DNA from: Hyphomicrobiales bacterium | GTDB lineage: Bacteria > Pseudomonadota > Alphaproteobacteria > Rhizobiales > OSC116 | NCBI GenBank assembly: GCA_013214705.1 | Contig: JABSRZ010000005.1 | Coordinates: 1 to 64,000 of the forward strand | Direction: 5' to 3' | DNA: 64,000 nucleotides | Part shown: one piece after another, positions 10,503-19,387 of the stretch | How the letters are laid out: each line of letters opens with the position of its first letter | Position numbering within the stretch: the first letter of the stretch is position 1 | Notes under the pieces: model-generated | What the model saw: only the letters and a program-made list of their open reading frames with translations | Told to the model about the DNA's origin: nothing | The model's database searches: none | Translations under genes and position numbers: made by a program

Positions 10503-11615
10503 TTAAACTCGCATTGGCATCAGCACATAAATTGTGCCGACATCACCTTGGTCTTTAACCAATACCGGGTCGATGCTTTCGGCGAATAAAAATTCGACCT
10601 CATCACCCTCGAGTTGGTTCAAAACATCGAGCATATATTTGGCGTTAAAGCCAATGTCTAATTCCACACTGTCATACTCGACCAATAATTCTTCTTCGGC
10701 ATGGCCGCTTTCGGGATTATTCACTTCTAATGTCAATACGCCCTTTTTCAGCGCCAACTTAATCGCCCGGCCGCGGTCATTGGCCACGGTTGATACCCGG
10801 TCGACCGCTTTGGTCAATGCGCGGGATTCGACCTTGAGTGCATTTTGGTTATTGTCAGGTATCACCCGGTTATAATCGGGGTAATTGCCATCGATTAACT
10901 TCGATGTGACCACGGATTGGCCAATGCGAAACTCTATTTTGCTGTCTGAAAGTGAAATGGCCACGCTGTCATCGCCATTATCCAGCAATTTATGCAATTC
11001 GCCAACCGTTTTGCGCGGTATAATGATGCCCGGCATGTTGGCCGCGCCGTCTGGCATATCAATTTCGACTTTGGCCAACCTGTGCCCATCGGTGGCAACG
11101 GCGCATAATTTAGCCGCATCATCTTGGCTGGTGTGGAAATATATGCCGTTCAAATAATAACGGGTTTCTTCGGTGCTAATGGCAAACCGGGTTTTCTCGA
11201 TCATCCGCCGCAGCACAGCCACATCTAAGGTGAAATTATGGCTCATCTCACCGCTAGAAAGGTTGGGAAAATCATCTGCCGGTAGTGCTTGTAGGGTGAA
11301 TTGTGAGCGGCCAGCGCGCACATCAATGCGGGTATCTTCAGTTTTTTCGATCGATATCTGGGTGCCATCGGGCAATTTACGCACAATGTCATACAGCAGA
11401 TGCGCCGGTGCGGTGATGCTGCCAGCTTGGTCGACAATCGCCGGGGCGCTCTCAACTATGCTAATGTCTAAATCTGTCGCGGTAAATTTTACACTTTCGC
11501 CCGCTGCGGTAATGAGAATGTTGGATAACACCGGGATGGTGTTGCGCCTCTCGACAACGCCTTGAACATGATTGAGCGATTTAAGCAATGTTTCGCGCTC
11601 TATTGTCACTTTCAT
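10503..11615 (-). CDS. dnaN: DNA polymerase III subunit beta (sliding clamp)
   Basis: The beta clamp, a ring dimer that tethers polymerase III and binds many clamp-interacting proteins. From ATG 11615 it is 370 residues (MKVTIERETLLKSLNHVQ), the usual size; an in-frame start 33 nt upstream would add a non-family extension. The three repeated clamp domains are recognisable (NTIPVLSNILI near residue 25; RKTVGELHKLL; FNAKYMLDVLNQLEGDEVEF). It ends VGTIYVLMPMRV, a typical C-terminus. It sits between dnaA and recF on the minus strand, and a terminator-like hairpin separates it from dnaA, so it probably has its own promoter in 11616-11707. recF follows with a 20-nt gap. Confidence 0.98.
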   Translation of the reverse strand: MKVTIERETLLKSLNHVQGVVERRNTIPVLSNILITAAGESVKFTATDLDISIVESAPAIVDQAGSITAPAHLLYDIVRKLPDGTQISIEKTEDTRIDVRAGRSQFTLQALPADDFPNLSSGEMSHNFTLDVAVLRRMIEKTRFAISTEETRYYLNGIYFHTSQDDAAKLCAVATDGHRLAKVEIDMPDGAANMPGIIIPRKTVGELHKLLDNGDDSVAISLSDSKIEFRIGQSVVTSKLIDGNYPDYNRVIPDNNQNALKVESRALTKAVDRVSTVANDRGRAIKLALKKGVLTLEVNNPESGHAEEELLVEYDSVELDIGFNAKYMLDVLNQLEGDEVEFLFAESIDPVLVKDQGDVGTIYVLMPMRV

Positions 11616-11707
11616 TTTGAATATCCCACTCTCGGTTTGACCTATCAAGTTTTAGATCAGAATCAGTTGTAAGCCCTAGAATATAACAGTTTTCCCATAG
11701 GTCAAAC

Positions 11708-11739
11708 AAAAAGCACCACACAATATCGGTGATGCTTTT
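11708..11739 (-). terminator. Terminator downstream of dnaA
   Basis: On the minus strand, AAAAGCATCAC and GTGGTGCTTTT pair over 11 bp (one G-T wobble) around a 9-nt loop and run into TTTTTGTTTG. It lies about 50 nt after the dnaA stop and before dnaN. It should reduce read-through from dnaA into dnaN. Confidence 0.65.
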
Positions 11740-11787
11740 AAAATGTGTATATATGCCTTTGTTGGCAGCTTAACGATGGTTGGCAGA

Positions 11788-13284
11788 TTAACGATGCAAA
11801 TCGCCAGTTTCAATTTCGCGTTTTAGCCGGGTCACTTCTTCGGCCAAAATAGGGTCTTTTTTCAATAAATCATCTATTTTGCGAACCGCGTGCAGCACGG
11901 TTGTATGGTCGCGGCCACCAAAACGCCGGCCAATTTCGGGCAAGCTACGTGAGGTCAGCATTTTGGCCAAATACATGCCAATTTGGCGGGGCCGCACAAT
12001 AGAACGATGGCGGCGGGCAGAGAATAGATCGGCCTTAGACACCTGATAAAATTCTGAAACGGATTTGATGATGTCGTGCACACGAATGATGCGGTTTTCC
12101 TCGACACTCACTTGGTTGCGCAACGCACTGCGTGCCATATCCAAAGTGATGACGCCATTTTGAGCCCGCGACAATACACTCACCAAGCCGCCCTCTAACC
12201 CACGCGCGCAGCGCGAGGCGTTTTCGGCAATATATTGCAACACATCAGCAGGCACAGCCAGTGTGGGGTTAACCCGTTGGGCTTCGGCCACTTTGGCTTT
12301 CAATATCCTCACCCGCAATTCAAAATCATTGGGGCAAATGTCTATAACCAAACCACCAGAAAGCCGTGAGCGCATGCGGTCATTAAGGCAACTTAATTGA
12401 ATGGGCGATTGATCGGCCGCCAGCACAACTTGCTTGCCAGCTTCGACCAAGCTGGTGAAAGTGTGGTCAAACTCTTCTTGCACTTTTTCGCCTTGCAGAA
12501 ATTGCAAATCGTCAATGAGCAACAAATCGACTGACCGAATTTTTTCTTTAAATGACAGTGTGTCGCGGTTTTTAAGCGCGTTGACAAATTGCACAATAAA
12601 TTCTTCAGCGGTTAAATAGAGCATTTTGCGCTCAGGATATTTAACCATAATTTGATGACGCACCGCATTGAGCAAATGGGTTTTGCCTAAACCTGGCTCG
12701 CCATAAATAAACAACGGGCGATAGCCACCAAATTCATTGGGCATGCCATCGGCGACGCGTTTTGCAGCTTGAAAAGCCAAAGCGTTGCTATCGCCGACCA
12801 CAAAGGTATCAAATGATTGACGCGGGTCGACATGGCGACCACGAGCGCGGCCATGGCCGCCCATTTCGCCGGGACGGTTGCCGGCTGCCATTGGGTTGGC
12901 ATGGCCGAAATTCTTTAAGCCGTTATGTTTGCCTGACCAATCATTGGGGGCAGATTTTTCTAACGGGTTATTGGCGTTGTTAAGTTGTAAATTGGCGTTC
13001 GGGCTTGGCGCTTGGCGCGTAGAACAAGTGCGCACCAAAATATCGACCCGCGCCAAAGTGCTAATTTCATTTTTCCAACCGGCCAACAAATTGTCACGAT
13101 AATGCGACTGAATCCACGAGCGTAAAAACCGTGTGGGCACGGAAACCGTTAAATTAGCGCCGTCAAAATTTTCGGGCATCATGCGGGTAAACCAGCTTGA
13201 ATATACATCTTCGCCCAATTCAGCACGCAATTTTTTACGCACAATTTCCCATTTGCTGTCTAATTCGACGACTGCTGCTTCCAT
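11788..13284 (-). CDS. dnaA: Chromosomal replication initiator protein DnaA
   Basis: AAA+ initiator that binds DnaA boxes and opens the origin. 498 residues. Domain I is residues 1-90 (WEIVRKKLRAELGEDVYSSW). A long Asn/Gly-rich domain II follows (about 90-155). The AAA+ core has Walker A GEPGLGKT (195-202) and Walker B LLLIDDLQ (254-261). Domain IV carries the DnaA signature (RQIGMYLAKMLTSRSLPEIG, GGRDHTTVLHA). The ATG at 13284 is preceded by AGGAACAGG. Upstream is the rhodanese gene and a tandem duplication of its 3' end; downstream is a terminator. I found no cluster of DnaA boxes beside the gene. Confidence 0.99.
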   Translation of the reverse strand: MEAAVVELDSKWEIVRKKLRAELGEDVYSSWFTRMMPENFDGANLTVSVPTRFLRSWIQSHYRDNLLAGWKNEISTLARVDILVRTCSTRQAPSPNANLQLNNANNPLEKSAPNDWSGKHNGLKNFGHANPMAAGNRPGEMGGHGRARGRHVDPRQSFDTFVVGDSNALAFQAAKRVADGMPNEFGGYRPLFIYGEPGLGKTHLLNAVRHQIMVKYPERKMLYLTAEEFIVQFVNALKNRDTLSFKEKIRSVDLLLIDDLQFLQGEKVQEEFDHTFTSLVEAGKQVVLAADQSPIQLSCLNDRMRSRLSGGLVIDICPNDFELRVRILKAKVAEAQRVNPTLAVPADVLQYIAENASRCARGLEGGLVSVLSRAQNGVITLDMARSALRNQVSVEENRIIRVHDIIKSVSEFYQVSKADLFSARRHRSIVRPRQIGMYLAKMLTSRSLPEIGRRFGGRDHTTVLHAVRKIDDLLKKDPILAEEVTRLKREIETGDLHR

Positions 13285-13307
13285 AATACCTGTTCCTTAT
13301 GCCCGTT

Positions 13308-13367
13308 GGTCTATTGAGACCAACGGTAAATCCAAATGGTCTATTGTGACCAAGGTAAATTCAAAAA
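13308..13367. repeat. Tandem 30-bp duplication with palindromes between rhodanese gene and dnaA
   Basis: Two adjacent units, 13308-13337 and 13338-13367, differ at a few positions; both contain TGGTCTATTG and GGTAAAT. Unit 2 is the real 3' end and stop codon of the rhodanese gene (codons for LPWSQ then TAG). Unit 1 looks like a noncoding copy. Unit 1 lies in a perfect 10-bp inverted repeat, CCGTTGGTCT / AGACCAACGG (13303-13326), 19 nt upstream of the dnaA start. It may act as an operator or mRNA hairpin; there is no U-run. Confidence 0.6.
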
Positions 13368-13787
13368 TTGCCAACCCGAAACCTTAGCGCGATGCCCATT
13401 AATATCTGGGTCGCCTTCGAAGCCGCCAACTATATTATAACATTTTGTACAACCCATTTGCGTGGCAACTTCGGCCGCAAATTCGCTACGCACGCCCGAG
13501 CGGCATAAAAACAGCAAGGGTCTATCTTGGCTTTGTATACCATCTTGTTGTTCCCATTCGGCCAATTGCGCGTTTAATTGCTCAACGAATTTATCATTCT
13601 TTTGCATTGTCGGGAATAACTGCCATTCGATAAGGCAATATCTGTTTTTTGCGTCTGCCAAATTTGGCGCGCCGACAAAGGTAATTTCTGCTGATGTTCT
13701 AACATCAATTATACAACAAGAACTATCAGACTTTAGTAAATTGTAGGCGGCATTCGCTTCAATAATACCTGCATATGCGCGTGCCAT
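13341..13787 (-). CDS. Rhodanese-domain protein
   Basis: A single-domain rhodanese of 148 residues from ATG 13787, which has AGGAA 8 nt upstream; an in-frame start 66 nt earlier has no such support and adds a non-family leader. The domain shows IIDVRTSAEITFVGAPN and the active-site loop LFLCRSGVRS with catalytic Cys95, then GGFEGDPD and a C-terminal GWQFLNLPW. Rhodaneses carry persulfide sulfur on this Cys; the acceptor is unknown. It is on the same strand as dnaA and only about 56 nt upstream of it, so it may be co-transcribed. Its last codons are duplicated just downstream. Confidence 0.9.
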   Translation of the reverse strand: MARAYAGIIEANAAYNLLKSDSSCCIIDVRTSAEITFVGAPNLADAKNRYCLIEWQLFPTMQKNDKFVEQLNAQLAEWEQQDGIQSQDRPLLFLCRSGVRSEFAAEVATQMGCTKCYNIVGGFEGDPDINGHRAKVSGWQFLNLPWSQ

Positions 13788-14149
13788 ATTTACAATTCCT
13801 AATTTAGGTCTAAACGATAAAATAGCTGCATGAATAATGCACAAGCACCTCATTAGCCTTATGTAGGCAAGGCTATAGACTATTTACCGTTTCTGGTTGA
13901 TGGGCTATAATAAACATGTTTGAGTGGTGAGATCAAGTCAGAGAGCCACAAATATGGCTAAAAAATTAAACTAAATAGGCTTGACATTATTTTACCCATT
14001 AAATTCAGCCTATGGGGTTAGAATATTTATACAAGCCGGCTAAGATTCAGTTTTGACTCTGTTTTTTAGGTTTTTCCTAAAGACTTATCACCATTTATGT
14101 ATAACATTAACCTTTATTAATATTTTAGCTTAATGCCCAATTTAGGCAC
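13788..14149. other. AT-rich intergenic region between rpsT and rhodanese gene
   Basis: About 360 bases with no convincing gene. It must carry the promoter for the rhodanese gene and possibly dnaA. Two GANTC sites lie close together (GATTC 14044-14048, GACTC 14055-14059); GANTC is the CcrM methylation target in alphaproteobacteria. TTAA motifs are frequent (for example near 14108-14133), but I find no clean TTAA-N7-TTAA CtrA site. A few degenerate DnaA-box-like strings occur, none perfect. Confidence 0.35.
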
Positions 14150-14189
14150 AAAAAAAGACCTCAAACAAATGAATGAAGAGGCCTTTTTT
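14150..14189 (-). terminator. Rho-independent terminator of rpsT
   Basis: Minus strand: AAAAAGGCCTC pairs with GAGGTCTTTTT (one wobble) around a loop of about 16 nt and ends in a run of seven T. It begins just after the rpsT stop. Confidence 0.85.
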
Positions 14190-14194
14190 AAAAA

Positions 14195-14461
14195 CTAAGC
14201 AGCAAGTGCTTTCACGCGTTTAGACAGGCGTGAAATTTTGCGAGAGGCTGTTTTCTTGTGATATATGCCTTTTTGAGCAGCACGCATAAGCTCTGCTTGA
14301 GCGGTGCGTAAAGCTTCAGTAGCGGTTTTATAATTGCCAGCAACAATGGCTTCTTCTAATTGGCGAAGAAATGTGCGTACGCGAGAGCGGCGAGTTTTGT
14401 TTACCGCTGTTTTGCGTGCCATCACGCGGATTGCTTTTTTAGCTGATTTTGTATTTGCCAT
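14195..14461 (-). CDS. rpsT: 30S ribosomal protein S20
   Basis: 88 residues, basic and helical, starting [20 protein letters not shown] and ending [13 protein letters not shown], which matches the S20 family. It binds 16S rRNA early in 30S assembly. AGAAGAG lies about 7-12 nt before the ATG. Its position upstream of dnaA is the common alphaproteobacterial arrangement, here with the rhodanese gene between them. It is divergent from the hydrolase gene at 14674 and has its own terminator. Confidence 0.97.
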   Translation of the reverse strand: MANTKSAKKAIRVMARKTAVNKTRRSRVRTFLRQLEEAIVAGNYKTATEALRTAQAELMRAAQKGIYHKKTASRKISRLSKRVKALAA

Positions 14462-14673
14462 TTATAAGCTCTTCTAATTATCATTTGTCTCTAAATAGCC
14501 ACTTGCCTGATAGAGATGTCTGAGTGGAATGTCTGTATTGACGGGCTTATACGCGCACTATTGTCAAAGGTCAAGCAAAGAACGCCAAAATTGCCCAATA
14601 AATCCCAAAATTTGCAAACCAAAAGCCAATATTATAATAATATATCACCAACAATTATTTAAAAGCTAAATTC

Positions 14674-15933
14674 ATGAAAATTCTACTTTTTACCTTGGTT
14701 GGTTTGGCGTCCATTTTGTTGGTTGCAGCTGCCTATTTCTACTTGGCTTATTTACAACCTATAAAGGGTATGCAGCCAAGTGGTAAATATAACGTCGGGG
14801 TGATAAGTTTTGATTTTAAATTTGAGTCTGACTTAACGGGCGCAAGCCGCAAGCTTAATATCAAGGCTTGGTACCCAACTGACGCCACACAAGGCCAGTT
14901 GGATTTGCAACAAACCGCCAAAACCGCCATCGCGGTGACTAAAATATTTAATATACCTAGTTTTTTAGCCAGTAAAGACCTTTCGGCCGCCTATATAGAT
15001 GTCGCCATTGCCAATGCTGAATCTGAGTTTCCGGTTATTATTTTCAATCATGGTTTTGCGTCCTTTATGACCCAAAATACTGTGCATATGCAAGAGCTGG
15101 CAAGCCACGGTTATATTGTGTTAAGCCTAGCTCACCCCGGCATTAGCTTGATAACTGAATATACAGATGGCAGCTATGTGGCCTATGATGAAAACCACCC
15201 GGCCTATATCGCCTATAGCGGACAATCGACCGATATAGAAGTGATTGGCGGGCAGATAAAAACCATTTTAGATCATGCCAAAGCCGCTAAAGGGTTTGAT
15301 GAATATTGGCAGGTTATGCATGAATTTTCTGACATTGAAATTTACGCTACGTTGCAGGATGTCATCAGCCAATGGATCGAAGATACAAACCAGCTGGTGA
15401 ATGTTATCGCCAACGGTGAGGCTGCAAATTTATCAGAAAAAATTGGCAGCTTTATGTCGCCAGATAAAATAGCCACATTCGGCCATTCATTGGGCGGGGT
15501 TAGCGCGACATTTGCCAATATGAGCAATTTAAACATCAAAGCCTCACTCAGTTTGGACGTGCCGCCTTTATACGTGGTGTCAAAAAGTGAGTTAAATTTC
15601 GACAAATCGACCTGCCATATAATGTCGGACGTTATTATGATGGGTGGGCATAAGCTTGACATGCGCGGCACAAACCGGCCGTTGCTACAAAAATCCACGG
15701 CTTTTGGCTGCAACGCCATATTTAAAGATGCGGCTCATCTAAGCTTTACAGATATGAATTATGCGGGGGGTATGAAATTTTTTGGCCTTTTGGGTAAAGC
15801 TGATCAGCAAAAACTAGGTGCAGAATTAAACCATATGATTTTATGGTATTTTGACCGCATGTTAAAAAATGGCACGGCAGATTATATGCCGTTAGACCCA
15901 ACCACCGCTGAACTAGAAGTGTTCAACCCCTAG
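14674..15933 (+). CDS. Alpha/beta hydrolase, platelet-activating-factor acetylhydrolase type
   Basis: A 419-residue protein with an N-terminal hydrophobic segment (residues 3-25) that is a signal anchor or uncleaved signal. The nucleophile elbow is GHSLGG (Ser272). Oxyanion-type HG occurs in FNHGFASF (about 125-132), and DAAHLSFTDM near residue 356 supplies a likely catalytic His. This layout fits the PAF-acetylhydrolase isoform II branch, which cleaves short or oxidised acyl chains from phospholipids; the actual substrate is unknown. It occupies the space between mutM and rpsT, where relatives as I recall often carry other genes. It converges with mutM. Confidence 0.8.
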   Translation: MKILLFTLVGLASILLVAAAYFYLAYLQPIKGMQPSGKYNVGVISFDFKFESDLTGASRKLNIKAWYPTDATQGQLDLQQTAKTAIAVTKIFNIPSFLASKDLSAAYIDVAIANAESEFPVIIFNHGFASFMTQNTVHMQELASHGYIVLSLAHPGISLITEYTDGSYVAYDENHPAYIAYSGQSTDIEVIGGQIKTILDHAKAAKGFDEYWQVMHEFSDIEIYATLQDVISQWIEDTNQLVNVIANGEAANLSEKIGSFMSPDKIATFGHSLGGVSATFANMSNLNIKASLSLDVPPLYVVSKSELNFDKSTCHIMSDVIMMGGHKLDMRGTNRPLLQKSTAFGCNAIFKDAAHLSFTDMNYAGGMKFFGLLGKADQQKLGAELNHMILWYFDRMLKNGTADYMPLDPTTAELEVFNP

Positions 15934-15965
15934 TTCATGGCATGCAAACTGTGATTATTTTTGGG

Positions 15966-16832
15966 TTATCTTTGACAAGAAGGGCAATAGAAAGTGGAGC
16001 GGCCAGATTGCACAATGCGGGCAATATCATCGCCGCAATTGGCGTTGGTGCAGGCCTTACCTTCGCGCCCATAGGCCGCAAAGCGATGCTGAAAATAGCC
16101 TAAATTGCCATCGGCTTGGCGATAGTCATTTAAAGTCGAACCGCCTGCCGCAATGGCCTCTTGCAAAATATCCTTTATAATCGGCACTAATATTTGACAG
16201 ATTTTGCTGGGTTTGCCAGCTTTTGTGGCCAAAATAGACGCTGGCAAAGTCGGGTTAATTTTAGCCCGAAACAACGCCTCGCACACATAAATATTGCCCA
16301 AACCCGCGACAATTTTTTGGTTGAGCAAATGGTTTTTAATATTGGTCTTCTTGCCGCTAGATTTAGTGGCCAAATGCGCGGCATCAAAGCTAGATGTGAG
16401 CGGTTCTGGGCCAATATCTCTGATAAGTTTATGCGTTTGCCAATTGCCATCATCGGCCAGCAGCATAAAGCCGAACCGTCTGGGGTCATTATAAACCACC
16501 GCTGTGCCATCATCTAAATAAAACACTACATGATCATGTTTTTGCGGCTGTCGCATTTTGGCTTCATTATGGCTAAATATGGTGAATTTGCCGGACATGC
16601 CCAAATGGCCGATGAGGGTTTGTTTGTTTTTGGCGCTGGCAAAATGCATCAGTAAATATTTTGACCGCCGCCCAATGTCTGTTATGTGCTTAGCCTCCAA
16701 ACGTTTTGCCAAATCATCATCAAAATCAAAGCGTAAATTTTTGCGGTTAAGCTCTAGCTTAATGAGTATTTTGCCTTTCATGGCTGGCAGTAGGCCTTGG
16801 CGAACGGTTTCGACTTCTGGCAGTTCGGGCAT
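15966..16832 (-). CDS. mutM: Formamidopyrimidine-DNA glycosylase
   Basis: 288 residues. Base-excision enzyme that removes 8-oxoguanine and formamidopyrimidines and has AP-lyase activity. The N-terminal MPELPEVETVRQGL supplies catalytic Pro2/Glu3 after Met removal. The H2TH region contains NIKNHLLNQKIVAGLGNIYV. The C-terminal zinc finger has four Cys (CTNANC ... CPSC) and the catalytic Arg motif QSGRSTFYC. It is divergent from ubiE with a 109-bp gap, the common alphaproteobacterial pairing. Complete and typical in length. Confidence 0.98.
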   Translation of the reverse strand: MPELPEVETVRQGLLPAMKGKILIKLELNRKNLRFDFDDDLAKRLEAKHITDIGRRSKYLLMHFASAKNKQTLIGHLGMSGKFTIFSHNEAKMRQPQKHDHVVFYLDDGTAVVYNDPRRFGFMLLADDGNWQTHKLIRDIGPEPLTSSFDAAHLATKSSGKKTNIKNHLLNQKIVAGLGNIYVCEALFRAKINPTLPASILATKAGKPSKICQILVPIIKDILQEAIAAGGSTLNDYRQADGNLGYFQHRFAAYGREGKACTNANCGDDIARIVQSGRSTFYCPSCQR

Positions 16833-16941
16833 TATTTAAGATCCAATATGTGCGACATTTTGTGTAGGCAGCATAAAAGTCTTTTCGCTTATGGGCAACT
16901 ACTATATAAATGGATGAGCATCTGTAGTTAGCGAGAAAAAT

Positions 16942-17709
16942 ATGGCACAAACCAATGAAAAAACCACCCATTTTGGGTTTAAAACCGTGGCCGAAGACGA
17001 CAAACAAGCCCTAGTTTACAACGTGTTTGAAAAAGTCGCCGAGCAATATGACCTGATGAATGATGTGATGACCGGCGGCATGCACCGCATATGGAAAGAC
17101 GCTTTAATTGACTGGGCAGCGCCGCCAAAACATGCAGGCAATTATAAACATTTAGACGTGGCTGGCGGCACGGCCGACATCGCCTTTAGAATGCTAGAAA
17201 AAGCCGGCAAAAATGCCCATTCGACCGTGTGTGATATCAACGAGCATATGCTTAAGGTTGGCGAAAAACGCGCGTTAGCCAAGCCTTATAAAGACCGTAT
17301 AGATTTCACCTGCGGAAATGCCGAAACTTTAAGTTTTGATGATGATTATTTTGACATTTATACCATCGCCTTTGGCATTAGAAACGTAACCCGCATGGAT
17401 GTGGCGTTAAAAGAAGCATACCGCGTGTTAAAACCCGGCGGGCGGTTTTTATGCTTGGAGGTGAGCAAAATGCAAATTGCCGCCATCGAAGGTATTTATG
17501 ACAGAATAAGTATGAATTTAGTGCCAAAAATTGGCGAAATGATTGTTGGCGATGCCACGCCGTATAAATATTTGGTAGAATCCACCAGGCGGTTTCCGAA
17601 CCAAGAGACATTCGCCACGATGATAAAAGACGCGGGTTTTAGCCATGTCGATTATCGTAATTATTTGGGCGGCGTTGCGGCCATACATTCTGGCTATAAG
17701 ATCGGGTAA
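16942..17709 (+). CDS. ubiE: Ubiquinone/menaquinone biosynthesis C-methyltransferase UbiE
   Basis: 255 residues. SAM-dependent C-methyltransferase of the quinone pathway (demethylubiquinol-type substrate). Family motifs: VAEQYDLMNDVMTGGMHRIWK near residue 35, the SAM-binding LDVAGGTADIAFRML, then DIYTIAFGIRNVTRMDVAL and VLKPGGRFLCLEVSK. It ends NYLGGVAAIHSGYKIG. ubiB follows after 2 nt, so the two form an operon for ubiquinone synthesis. The ribosome site before the ATG (GCGAGAAAAAT) is weak. Confidence 0.97.
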   Translation: MAQTNEKTTHFGFKTVAEDDKQALVYNVFEKVAEQYDLMNDVMTGGMHRIWKDALIDWAAPPKHAGNYKHLDVAGGTADIAFRMLEKAGKNAHSTVCDINEHMLKVGEKRALAKPYKDRIDFTCGNAETLSFDDDYFDIYTIAFGIRNVTRMDVALKEAYRVLKPGGRFLCLEVSKMQIAAIEGIYDRISMNLVPKIGEMIVGDATPYKYLVESTRRFPNQETFATMIKDAGFSHVDYRNYLGGVAAIHSGYKIG

Positions 17710-17711
17710 TT

Positions 17712-19274
17712 ATGGGGCATATATATAGGCTCTTGCGAGCCGGGCACATCATAGCCAAATACCGCATCATACCCAAAGCGGTGCGCGCAGAAATGCCATT
17801 TGCACCGCGCTTTGGCTTGTTTTTATTGGCACCGCTCACCCATATATTTGGCCTGCGCAAGCATGACAATGTCGACAAACGCATGGGTTTGGCATTGGCC
17901 AAACTTGGCCCCAGCTACATAAAATTTGGCCAATTTTTAGCCACCAGACCAGATTTGGTTGGCGAGGCCATAGCCGGAAGTTTGCGCCAATTGCAAGATG
18001 ATGTGCCGCCATTTGCACAAGCCTTGGCCGTAGCCCAGGTGGAGAAAAGCTTTGGCAAAAAACTGGCTTTGTTGTTTAAAGATTTTAGCCAACCAGTGGC
18101 AGCAGCATCGATAGCCCAAGTGCATAAAGGCGAAATGCTGGATGGCACAATTGTGGCGGTAAAAATATTACGTCCTGATGTCGAACGCCTATTTGAGCGC
18201 GATATTTCGGACTTTTTCTTTGTCGCCCGGCTGGCCGAAAAACTCGACCCACAGGCCAGACGTTTGCGGTTGATCGAAGTGGTGGCAACGCTTAAAAAAT
18301 CGGTCGATGCCGAGATGAATTTACGCTTTGAAGCCGCCGCTATTTCTGAAATGCGCGAATTGCGCGATGGCTTTGGTGACAAATTATCTGGCGATGCAAA
18401 CTTTAGTTTACCCATTGTAAATTGGGCGCTAACTGACAAGCACATCCTGACCACAAACTGGATAGACGGCACGCCATTATCCGACCTAGCGGCGGTGAAA
18501 GCTTTGGGGCTAGATATGCCCAAATTGGCCAATAATATAGTCACCTGTTTTTTAACTCAGGCGCTAGAATTTGGGTTTTTTCATGCCGACATGCACCCCG
18601 GCAACATATTTATCAAGCCCGATGGCGGCATCGCCTTGGTCGATTTTGGCATTGTTGACCGCTTGAGCAAAAATGAGCGGCGCTTTTTGGCCGAAATATT
18701 ATATGGCTTTGTCACCCGTAATTATTTGCACAATGCCAAGATACATTTTGAAGCTGGCTATGTGCCGCCGCAACATAATGTGGAAGATTTTGCCTTGGCC
18801 TTGCGCGCCATTGGCGAGCCGTTAATGGGGCAGGGCGCGGAAGATGTATCGATGGGCTTATTGTTAGGCCAATTGCTCAAAACCACCGAGACATTTGACA
18901 TGCAAACCCAATTGCAACTGGTTATGCTGCAAAAAAGCTTGGTGATTGTAGAGGGCGTGGCGCGCATGCTCGACCCAAAATTTGATATGTTCAAAGCCAT
19001 TGAACCACTGCTAAAAAGCTGGCTAGAAAAAACCCTAGGCGTGGAAGCTAAGGTGAAAGATGGCTTAGAAGCGGTAACCGAACTGCTGGCACATTTGCCA
19101 AAATTACCGGCCTACATCGAGCAGGTTAAAACCAGCATCGACCGGCTTGAAGACATCGCCAAAGCCGATGCGGTTATGGCCGAAGCGGCAAAATCCGGCC
19201 GCCGCCATGCACGTGCGCACACGGCTTTGCTGCTGGTGGCTGTGACCGCTTTCCTATCAGCACTTTACTGGTAG
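17712..19274 (+). CDS. ubiB: Ubiquinone biosynthesis ATPase/kinase-like protein UbiB
   Basis: 520 residues of the ABC1/ADCK/UbiB family, required for ubiquinone synthesis. The family's KxGQ motif appears in YIKFGQFLATRPDLVG (about residues 70-85). Kinase-like motifs follow: the Ala-rich nucleotide loop (ASIAQVHKG), the ion-pair Lys (VAVKILRPDV), and FFHADMHPGNIFI with DFG (VDFGIVDR). The extreme C-terminus is one hydrophobic helix (ALLLVAVTAFLSALYW), the usual membrane anchor. Directly downstream of ubiE. In many relatives, as I recall, coaBC and dut follow; here dispersed repeats follow. Confidence 0.97.
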   Translation: MGHIYRLLRAGHIIAKYRIIPKAVRAEMPFAPRFGLFLLAPLTHIFGLRKHDNVDKRMGLALAKLGPSYIKFGQFLATRPDLVGEAIAGSLRQLQDDVPPFAQALAVAQVEKSFGKKLALLFKDFSQPVAAASIAQVHKGEMLDGTIVAVKILRPDVERLFERDISDFFFVARLAEKLDPQARRLRLIEVVATLKKSVDAEMNLRFEAAAISEMRELRDGFGDKLSGDANFSLPIVNWALTDKHILTTNWIDGTPLSDLAAVKALGLDMPKLANNIVTCFLTQALEFGFFHADMHPGNIFIKPDGGIALVDFGIVDRLSKNERRFLAEILYGFVTRNYLHNAKIHFEAGYVPPQHNVEDFALALRAIGEPLMGQGAEDVSMGLLLGQLLKTTETFDMQTQLQLVMLQKSLVIVEGVARMLDPKFDMFKAIEPLLKSWLEKTLGVEAKVKDGLEAVTELLAHLPKLPAYIEQVKTSIDRLEDIAKADAVMAEAAKSGRRHARAHTALLLVAVTAFLSALYW

Positions 19275-19359
19275 CCTTTCTATATCGCTCACGGCTATTC
19301 TTCGCTTTGCTCAGGCCTACACGGGTGCGCCACATAAGTGGCGGCCTCCAGTCCGGCTG

Positions 19360-19387
19360 GTTCAAAAAACACATGAGTTTTTTGAAC
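19360..19387 (+). terminator. Hairpin downstream of ubiB
   Basis: GTTCAAAAAAC and GTTTTTTGAAC form a perfect 11-bp stem with a 6-nt loop about 85 nt after the ubiB stop. The U-run is inside the 3' arm rather than after it. A second short palindrome (GCCAC / GTGGC) precedes it. It may end the ubiE-ubiB transcript or stabilise its 3' end. Confidence 0.45.
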
